This document shows positions 1-3,758 of a stretch of DNA of 5,247 bases, in pieces; position 1 is the stretch's first letter; each line of letters begins with the position of its first letter. Under the pieces are notes generated by a model. It was not told where the DNA came from and did not search any database. It saw only the letters and a program-made list of their open reading frames with translations. The position numbers were made by a program, and so were the translations under genes. Location: contig CBDDRC010000020.1 of the NCBI GenBank assembly GCA_965232985.1, forward strand, positions 1-5,247, written 5' to 3'. The stretch is from JADFDG01 sp965232985 (GTDB taxonomy: Bacteria; Pseudomonadota; Gammaproteobacteria; Pseudomonadales; JADFDG01).

Positions 1-77
1 GTGACGGTACCACCGTTGTCGATGGCGAGTTCAAAGACATCTTTTGCCAGATCAATGGCAATCGTTTTACGATCCAT
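1..77 (-). CDS. IS110-family transposase, N-terminal fragment (runs off the window)
   Basis: Twenty-five codons are visible, beginning MDRKTIAIDLAKDVFELA. The IDLAKDVFELA stretch is the start of the RuvC-like DEDD nuclease domain of IS110/IS1111 transposases, and the Asp of IDLAK is the expected first catalytic acidic residue. The ATG is well supported: a strong purine-rich Shine-Dalgarno (GGGGGAGGAG) lies 5 bases upstream, at 83-92 on the plus strand. The rest of the protein, including the serine-containing C-terminal domain, is off the left edge. The gene reads away from the neighbouring attC half-site. The short leader of about 80 bp between element end and start codon fits the IS1111 group better than the IS110 group, which has a long 5' non-coding end. 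Whether the full gene is intact cannot be judged here. Confidence 0.85.
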   Translation of the reverse strand, partial: MDRKTIAIDLAKDVFELAIDNGGTV

Positions 78-80
78 GGT

Positions 81-153
81 GACTCCTCCCCCTTTGCTGT
101 GCTCCCGACCGGTTGCACCTGGCACATTGATGCCGTAGAAGTGGGGAGGAGTC
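81..153. repeat. 11-bp inverted repeat spanning the IS110 transposase leader
   Basis: GACTCCTCCCC at 81-91 is perfectly complementary to GGGGAGGAGTC at 143-153, with 51 bases between. On the minus-strand transcript, the copy near the element end would pair with the copy that contains the transposase Shine-Dalgarno. The outer copy may also be the terminal inverted repeat of the element. The repeat itself is seen directly; its role is inference. Confidence 0.7.
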
Positions 154-160
154 CATTACA

Positions 161-213
161 TCATTGCAGGCCGACGTCCCTGACGGGCCGCGGCCTGAAC
201 TCGAACGTTAGGC
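161..213 (+). other. Integron attC site, right-hand part (L'/R' side), interrupted by an IS
   Basis: The core GTTAGGC at 207-213 matches the R' (1R) consensus GTTRRRY. Upstream, CAGGCCG (167-173) and CGGCCTG (191-197) form a 7-bp inverted repeat, as expected for the L''/L' arms of a folded attC hairpin. A small CCC-TGAC-GGG hairpin sits at its tip. The segment before it resembles the sequence that usually follows the R'' core in attC sites. The R'' core itself is missing and should lie on the far side of the IS110 element. This attC belonged to the cassette upstream of the ferritin cassette. Confidence 0.75.
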
Positions 214-250
214 ATTTTGGAAATATTCAACTACAACCGGAGAGAATCAG

Positions 251-538
251 ATGTCGAGTGTCGGCTATCACGAGCCCATTTCAGAGCTTTCAGACGAGAC
301 AAGAGATATGCATCGGGCAATTGTTTCCCTCATGGAGGAGTTGGAAGCAGTAGATTGGTACAACCAGCGTGCTGACGCCTGCAAAGACCCAGAGCTAAAA
401 GCTATTCTCATGCACAATCGAGACGAAGAAAAAGAACATGCCGCAATGGTGTTGGAATGGATTCGGCGAAAGGACCCGGCGTTCTCGAAAGAGATGAAGG
501 ACTACCTATTTACTGAAAAGCCCATCGCACACAAGTGA
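251..538 (+). CDS. Ferritin-like protein of the encapsulated-ferritin (EncFtn) family
   Basis: A 95-residue, mostly helical protein strongly resembling the catalytic domain of encapsulated ferritins (EncFtn, as in Rhodospirillum rubrum), which oxidise Fe(II) at a site made at a dimer interface. The family signatures SLMEELEAVDWYNQR (26-40) and HNRDEEKEHAAMVLEWIRR (55-73) are clear. By position, Glu30, Glu60 and His63 correspond to the R. rubrum ferroxidase ligands Glu32, Glu62 and His65. Glu29 and Glu32 correspond to the metal-entry glutamates, and Trp36-Tyr37 are kept. The protein stops at TEKPIAHK; typical EncFtn proteins continue about 20 or more residues to a cargo-loading peptide that directs them into an encapsulin shell. 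No such tail is present and no encapsulin gene is visible. The start is supported by GGAGAG (239-244) six bases upstream. It is the only gene of an integron cassette. Family call is confident; function outside an encapsulin is unknown. Confidence 0.88.
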   Translation: MSSVGYHEPISELSDETRDMHRAIVSLMEELEAVDWYNQRADACKDPELKAILMHNRDEEKEHAAMVLEWIRRKDPAFSKEMKDYLFTEKPIAHK

Positions 539-542
539 AAAT

Positions 543-557
543 GCCTAACAATTCCGT
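543..557 (+). other. attC left end (R'' core) of the ferritin cassette, truncated
   Basis: GCCTAAC at 543-549 matches the R'' (2R) core RYYYAAC and is exactly complementary to the GTTAGGC core at 207-213. The following AATTC also matches the usual start of attC sites. After about position 557 the sequence no longer resembles attC, and no partner GTTRRRY with pairing arms occurs before the IS3 element. The site is therefore broken, either by an insertion or by a deletion. Confidence 0.65.
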
Positions 558-676
558 AAGAGACTTCCCGTCAACCCCACCTGATTGAATTTCTGGCCCG
601 GCATCTGCCGGGCCTTTTGTTTCTGCGCTTTGACGCTGTTTTCCCATCCTGCGGTCGCGTGTTGTCCATGGCGGCA
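558..676. other. Unassigned spacer between broken attC and IS3-family element
   Basis: This 119-bp segment holds one intrinsic terminator (595-620) and no open frame with coding character. It is neither attC-like nor part of the IS3 element, whose left repeat begins at 677. It could be the remnant of another element or of DNA brought in with the IS. I cannot assign it. Confidence 0.4.
595..620 (+). terminator. Rho-independent terminator
   Basis: GGCCCGGC (595-602) pairs with GCCGGGCC (607-614) around a 4-base loop, followed directly by TTTTGTTT. The stem is GC-rich and perfect and the U-tract is on the plus strand. On the minus strand there is no comparable T-run, so it should act mainly on rightward transcripts, such as those coming from the ferritin cassette, before they enter the IS3 element. 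Confidence 0.8.
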
Positions 677-705
677 TGATCTTCCTGCCATTTGACGGAC
701 ACCGG
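677..705 (+). repeat. Left terminal inverted repeat (IRL) of the IS3-family element
   Basis: It matches the reverse complement of 1914-1942 at 24 of 29 positions by eye. The identical blocks are the outer TGATCTTCC and the inner GACGGACACCGG. TG at the tip is the usual IS3-family end. Confidence 0.88.
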
Positions 706-719
706 GTTTTCGAAAGAAT
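692..719 (+). promoter_or_regulatory. Candidate promoter for the IS3 transposase genes
   Basis: TTGACG (692-697) lies 16 bases before AAGAAT (714-719), a 5/6 and 4/6 match to sigma-70 boxes. The -35 box lies inside the left terminal repeat, a common arrangement in IS3 elements where the transposase can bind over its own promoter. Prediction by eye only. Confidence 0.4.
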
Positions 720-742
720 AACCCCAACCCCCGAGGTGTCCG

Positions 743-1054
743 ATGAGCAAGAAGCCCCAGAAGAAGTCCCCCAAGAGCGCCGGCGGTCGAGGCCGGTATA
801 CGCCTGAGTTCCGCCAGGAAGCCCTGCTGCTGTCCGCCCGCGTTGGTGTCGCTGACGCGGCCGAGCAGTTGGGCGTCGCCCCCGGCCTGCTCTACACCTG
901 GCAGGCCAAGGCCAAACAGGCCAGCCAAGGCGTGAAGGTCGAGCAGGCCCAGGCAACCGAGATCGCCCGCCTGAAGCGGCAACTGGCCGAGCAAACCGAG
1001 GAGCTCGCGATCCTAAAAAAGGCTGCGGCGTACTTCGCTCGCACGAGCAAGTGA
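743..1054 (+). CDS. IS3-family OrfA (DNA-binding N-terminal transposase part)
   Basis: A 103-residue protein that recognises the element ends. Residues about 19-58 (YTPEFRQEALLLSARVGVAD onward to LLYTWQAKAK) form the helix-turn-helix typical of IS3 OrfA. Residues about 73-97 (IARLKRQLAEQTEELAILKK) form a leucine-zipper coiled coil used for multimerisation, ending in the usual ILKKAAAYFA. The ATG follows GAGG (733-736) by six bases. The gene ends in a GTGA overlap with orfB. Made alone, OrfA normally represses transposition; when ribosomes slip at 1015-1021 it is extended into the OrfAB transposase. Confidence 0.92.
   Translation: MSKKPQKKSPKSAGGRGRYTPEFRQEALLLSARVGVADAAEQLGVAPGLLYTWQAKAKQASQGVKVEQAQATEIARLKRQLAEQTEELAILKKAAAYFARTSK
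1015..1021 (+). promoter_or_regulatory. Programmed -1 ribosomal frameshift site (A_AAA_AAG)
   Basis: OrfA is read CTA-AAA-AAG here. Slipping back one base gives AAA-AAA followed by GGC, which is the orfB frame and stays open to the orfB stop. The product would be a 389-residue OrfAB fusion joined through ILKK-GCGVLRSHEQ. This is the standard IS3-family mechanism and the heptamer is a strong slippery sequence. Confidence 0.85.
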
Positions 1055-1911
1055 AGTACGCCTTCATCCGCGAACATGAGCAGGAATTCCGGGTCGTGGC
1101 TATGTGTCGCGTGCTGGGTGTTTCAAAGAGCGGCTACTACGGCTGGCGCAAGCGTGCGCCAAGCGAGCAGGCCCAACGCCGCGCCGTGCTTGATGAACTG
1201 ATTCGCGACGCATTCTTCCTTGAGAAGTGCCGCGCCGGCTCGCCACGCGTCTACCGGCGCATGAAGGCGGCGGGCATCCATGTCAGCGAGGATTTTGTGG
1301 CAAAACGCATGAAAACCATGGGATTACGGGCCAAGGCCAAGCGCAAGTTCAAGGCCACGACGAACTCAAACCATCAGCTTCCGGTGGCGCCGAATCTTTT
1401 GAATCGCGATTTTACGGCGAGCGCGCTGAACCAGAAATGGGTCGGCGACATCACCTATCTAGCAACGCCGGAAGGCTGGCTGTACCTTGCCGTGTTCATC
1501 GACCTGTATTCACGCAAAGTTGTCGGCTGGAGCATGGGCGAACGCATGACAGCGAATCTGGTTTGCGACGCGCTGAAAATGGCCTGGTTCCGTTGCAAGA
1601 GACCCAGTGGCGTCATCGTGCACACCGATCGCGGCAGCCAGTACTGCTCCAACGATTTCCAGAAGTTGCTCCGGCAGTATGGAATGCGCTCCAGCATGAG
1701 CCGCAAGGGCGACTGCTGGGACAATGCCGTTGCCGAAAGCTTCTTCCACTCCTTCAAGGTCGAGGCCGTGCAGGGCGAGGAGTTCGAAAGCCGTATGGCG
1801 ATGCGTGAAACGGTGTTCGAGTACATCGAGGTCTACTACAATCGTCACCGCTTGCACTCGTCACTTGGCTACTTGAGCCCGGAGCAGTTCGAAGCAAGGA
1901 AAGTAGCGTAG
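1051..1911 (+). CDS. IS3-family OrfB (DDE transposase catalytic part)
   Basis: A 286-residue protein with an N-terminal HTH_21-like segment (VLGVSKSGYYGWRKR, 21-35) and an RNase-H-fold integrase core (rve). The catalytic triad is Asp133 (GDITYL), Asp193 (HTDRGSQY) and Glu229 (NAVAESFF), giving D-(59)-D-(35)-E, the IS3/retroviral integrase spacing. The C-terminal YYNRHRLHSSLGYLSP block is also typical. The annotated start is GTG at 1051, whose GTGA overlaps the orfA stop. The active transposase is more likely the frameshifted OrfAB protein starting at 743. All catalytic residues are present, so the element appears functional. Confidence 0.92.
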   Translation: MKYAFIREHEQEFRVVAMCRVLGVSKSGYYGWRKRAPSEQAQRRAVLDELIRDAFFLEKCRAGSPRVYRRMKAAGIHVSEDFVAKRMKTMGLRAKAKRKFKATTNSNHQLPVAPNLLNRDFTASALNQKWVGDITYLATPEGWLYLAVFIDLYSRKVVGWSMGERMTANLVCDALKMAWFRCKRPSGVIVHTDRGSQYCSNDFQKLLRQYGMRSSMSRKGDCWDNAVAESFFHSFKVEAVQGEEFESRMAMRETVFEYIEVYYNRHRLHSSLGYLSPEQFEARKVA

Positions 1912-1913
1912 TG

Positions 1914-1942
1914 CCGGTGTCCGTCATTCGACGGGAAGATCA
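1914..1942 (-). repeat. Right terminal inverted repeat (IRR) of the IS3-family element
   Basis: It begins three bases after the orfB stop codon and ends GAAGATCA. Read on the minus strand it starts TGATCTTCC and matches the left repeat at 24 of 29 positions. Confidence 0.88.
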
Positions 1943-2100
1943 GATGACCCGGTCCTGGGTGGCGCGTTCCGATTTGCCGATGCCGCTCACTGGCTGGCTC
2001 TCCTGTTGGTCAGATTGGCGGCTCGGGCCGTCTGAAAGCAGCGCTGGCGCGCCAACAGGTGGCTATACTGGCCGCTTCGTGACCCTATGGGTACGGCATC
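1943..2100. other. Intergenic flank between IS3 element and the small gene
   Basis: This 158-bp stretch has no convincing coding frame and no attC half-site that could complete the cassette broken at 557. A TATACT hexamer at 2064-2069 could be a -10 box for the gene at 2101, but no good -35 box is seen 16-18 bases upstream. It probably is the native upstream region of that small gene, or what an IS-associated rearrangement left of it. Confidence 0.4.
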
Positions 2101-2253
2101 ATGTCCAAGCGCACCGGCAAGGTCAGCAAGAAAGCCATCCGCCGTTCCGTTGCCAGCTCTACGGCCATTGAAACCGGCAAGAGCATCGAAGAACTCGAGC
2201 GCATTTTGCGCGAGAAGAAGAGCAAGTTCCGCCATATCCCCCTCGCGGATTGA
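2101..2253 (+). CDS. Small basic protein of unknown function (50 residues)
   Basis: The frame runs from ATG to TGA with an in-frame stop at 2080-2082, so this ATG is the first available. The product begins with a very basic stretch (SKRTGKVSKKAIRRS), followed by a serine/threonine patch (VASSTAIETG) and an amphipathic helix (SIEELERILREKKSKF). Third codon positions are strongly C/G-rich, as in the neighbouring genes, which supports coding. The ribosome site is weak; only GGG at 2089-2091 is nearby. The stop lies 17 bases from the stop of the convergent operon at 2271. I do not recognise the family. The composition suggests a nucleic-acid-binding or antitoxin-like small protein, but that is a guess. 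Confidence 0.6.
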   Translation: MSKRTGKVSKKAIRRSVASSTAIETGKSIEELERILREKKSKFRHIPLAD

Positions 2254-2270
2254 TTGCCATCCGTTGCTAC

Positions 2271-3758
2271 TCATACGCCCTTCGCTTTCTCTGCTTCAAG
2301 AAACGCTTTTCCCTTGTCGCTTAGCCGGTACTTCTGGAGGCGGCTGTTGGGCTTGTCGGGAATCGTGTACTCGATGTGCTGCTCCGCCAGCAGCAGGCGG
2401 ATGACCTTGTTCAGTTGCCCGGATATGTCCTTGTGCCCCAGGTGTGCTGCGATCTCGGCCTTGGAAAGCGGGCCATCCTGGACCACCGTCATTACCCGAC
2501 TCTCCAGCGACTCTGGCCGTGACTCTGGCCGTGACTCTGGCTGCCCCCCTGCCTTGCGCCAGATCCGGGTCACAAACTCGCCGCTGGAGCTGAATTCCGG
2601 CTCGCGCAAGCCGGCATCCCGGCAGCGACGGATCATGTCGCCGGTGCCGGTGCCCATGCGCTCGATGTACTCGGCCAGGTACAGCGGCTCGGCGAGCAAG
2701 GGATTGAACGGCACGGACGGATGCGGCTGCCGCAGTTTGGCGAGTGTCAGCGAGGCCGGCAGACCGCCCGGATTCCAGACTTCGAGGCGATCCGAAAACA
2801 GCATGACCTGCACGCTGCCGTTGCTGGTGTAGTCGCGGTGCGCAACGGCGTTGACGATGGCCTCGGTCACGACCTCGCGCGGAATCTCGTAGGTCACCGG
2901 CGCCCGTGAACTTTCGGCACGGGTGCCAACGTGCAGGTTGATTTTCGACATCACGAAATCAACGGCCTGATCCACCAACTCGAATGTCGTTCCGCCATAC
3001 ACCTGATAGGACGGGATTGGCTTGGCGACTTCCGTGCCATGGAAGTGTGCGCACTTCACGCCGGATGAAATCAGGAAGCGTTGCGGCTCCTTGCCGAACA
3101 GCAGCACCGCCGCATTGACGGGCCGACCGCGGTCCAGCAGGTTCAGGTGCGTCAACACGTCTGCCGCCGAGGCCTCTGCACGCAAGGGAAAGCCACGCGC
3201 CTGGCGCGCGATGCCGACAAACGTCTGGATGCGCTTGTCATCCAGGTCGGCGATCGTCGCCTTCAGGCAGGGCGCAGCATCGAATGGCCCGGAACGGATG
3301 AGGTCACGCTCGACCAGCACCTGTATCAACGCCGCGTAAACATCTGCGAGCAGGTCTTCCGGCGCCACGAAACGACGACGGATCAGCTCGCTGCCGACAC
3401 GCGACAGCAGTGCCTGGACCTTGGGATGTCGCTGCGCGTCATTCGTGCCTTTGACAAAGAGCAGCCGGGTCTTGTGCAGTTGCGTGGCCAACGCGAATTC
3501 ACGCTCGGTGGGTGAAACCCCCTCCGCATCCTCGTAACCGTAATCGTCGCCAAGCAGGCCGATATACAGATCGCACTGCTGCACCTCGGCGAGATACACC
3601 GCATCGGCACGCCGATCTGCCGCCGGCACATCCTCGAACAGGAACGGCTCGAAGAAGCGACGCATCAGGGCGTCGCCACGCAGGTAATCCCGCAACGCGG
3701 CACGCTCGGCGGAAAACTCCTTCTGGACGCTGCTGATGAAGATGCGCAATGGCTTCAT
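2271..3758 (-). CDS. DUF4062-GHKL ATPase (HATPase_c_4) fusion with C-terminal winged helix
   Basis: A 495-residue cytoplasmic protein. Residues 1-~100 form a DUF4062 domain (LRIFISSVQKEFSAERAALR, then LYIGLLGDDYGYE and SPTEREFALA), a fold related in look to TIR-like domains. Residues ~205-400 match the divergent ATPase region found at the C-terminus of RecG-like AlbA_2 proteins: N-box Glu299-x3-Asn303 with His307-Arg308-Asp309, Asp323 in DRLEVWNPGGLP, and the glycine loop GTGTGDMI (369-376). A PESRPESRPES linker (407-417) joins it to a winged-helix-like C-terminus ending in KPNSRLQKYRLSDKGKAFL. The start overlaps the previous stop (ATGA) and has GAGGGG just upstream, so translation is probably coupled. 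It is the last gene before a convergent small ORF. No terminator hairpin is evident after the stop. Biochemical role is unproven; a nucleotide-sensing effector linked to restriction is the best inference. Confidence 0.82.
   Translation of the reverse strand: MKPLRIFISSVQKEFSAERAALRDYLRGDALMRRFFEPFLFEDVPAADRRADAVYLAEVQQCDLYIGLLGDDYGYEDAEGVSPTEREFALATQLHKTRLLFVKGTNDAQRHPKVQALLSRVGSELIRRRFVAPEDLLADVYAALIQVLVERDLIRSGPFDAAPCLKATIADLDDKRIQTFVGIARQARGFPLRAEASAADVLTHLNLLDRGRPVNAAVLLFGKEPQRFLISSGVKCAHFHGTEVAKPIPSYQVYGGTTFELVDQAVDFVMSKINLHVGTRAESSRAPVTYEIPREVVTEAIVNAVAHRDYTSNGSVQVMLFSDRLEVWNPGGLPASLTLAKLRQPHPSVPFNPLLAEPLYLAEYIERMGTGTGDMIRRCRDAGLREPEFSSSGEFVTRIWRKAGGQPESRPESRPESLESRVMTVVQDGPLSKAEIAAHLGHKDISGQLNKVIRLLLAEQHIEYTIPDKPNSRLQKYRLSDKGKAFLEAEKAKGV
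2282..2361 (-). repeat. Direct repeat copy A: 3' end of the DUF4062-ATPase gene
   Basis: This segment matches 3766-3845 at about 70 of 80 positions by eye, at an offset of 1484 bp without gaps. It encodes the C-terminal IPDKPNSRLQKYRLSDKGKAFL module. Similarity drops sharply on both sides, both in DNA and in protein. Confidence 0.8.
2509..2544 (-). repeat. 12-nt tandem repeat encoding PESR linker
   Basis: Two exact copies of GACTCTGGCCGT (2509-2520, 2521-2532) and a third with two changed bases (2533-2544). Each unit encodes Pro-Glu-Ser-Arg, so gain or loss of a unit changes linker length without shifting the frame. Confidence 0.85.
3755..3758 (-). promoter_or_regulatory. ATGA stop-start overlap (translational coupling)
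   Basis: The TGA of the AlbA_2-ATPase gene and the ATG of the DUF4062-ATPase gene share bases on the minus strand. The downstream gene's ribosome site, GAGGGGAG, lies within the last codons of the upstream gene. Both proteins should be made from one message in linked amounts. Confidence 0.85.

Larger units (their letters stand above)
1..160 (-). mobile_element. IS110-family (probably IS1111-attC group) element, partial, inserted in an attC site
   Basis: The transposase start and its roughly 80-bp leader abut the right half of an integron attC site. Members of the IS1111-attC group are known to insert specifically into attC sites, so the position supports membership. The exact outer end cannot be fixed by eye; it lies somewhere between about 154 and 165, where IS-like sequence gives way to attC-like sequence (TCATTGCAGGCCGAC). 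IS110-family elements have poorly conserved ends and often no target duplication, so no duplication is expected as proof. The other end is outside the window. Confidence 0.65.
208..557 (+). mobile_element. Integron gene cassette carrying a ferritin-like gene, with a truncated attC
   Basis: The cassette begins at the recombination point inside GTTAGGC (cut between G207 and T208). It has a 43-bp leader and a single gene, then its own attC begins 5 bases after the stop codon at GCCTAAC (543-549). Compact one-gene structure with attC immediately after the stop is the standard cassette layout. The right half of its attC is not found anywhere in the window, so the cassette appears incomplete. The gene reads in the normal cassette direction, placing attI and the integrase off the left side. 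Confidence 0.7.
677..1942 (+). mobile_element. Complete IS3-family insertion sequence, 1266 bp
   Basis: It has 29-bp imperfect terminal inverted repeats that begin TGATCTTCC, two overlapping frames (orfA, orfB) in the -1 relationship typical of IS3, and an A_AAA_AAG slippery site. Length and terminal bases resemble those of IS3 itself, which suggests the IS3 subgroup. The three bases flanking the ends are GCA (674-676) and GAT (1943-1945), so the usual 3-4 bp target duplication is absent. I see no frameshift or stop in either gene, so the element looks transposition-competent. Confidence 0.9.

Noticed and set aside
113..141. Possible outward promoter from the IS110 end toward the ferritin cassette (TTGCAC, 17 bases, TAGAAG)
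   Set aside because: Only 3 of 6 and 4 of 6 matches, with nothing else to support it; too weak to annotate, although such a promoter would matter for cassette expression.
99..353. Plus-strand open frame of 84 codons crossing the attC and the ferritin start
   Set aside because: It runs through the IS leader and an attC hairpin and overlaps the well-supported ferritin gene in another frame; no family resemblance.
510..1077. Several minus-strand open frames over the terminator and orfA
   Set aside because: They are the opposite strand of a GC-rich transposase gene, with arginine/proline-rich or low-complexity products and no ribosome sites.
1911..2171. Plus-strand frame of 86 codons starting at the orfB stop
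   Set aside because: It begins inside the IS right repeat and overlaps the 2101 gene in a different frame; the composition is not protein-like.
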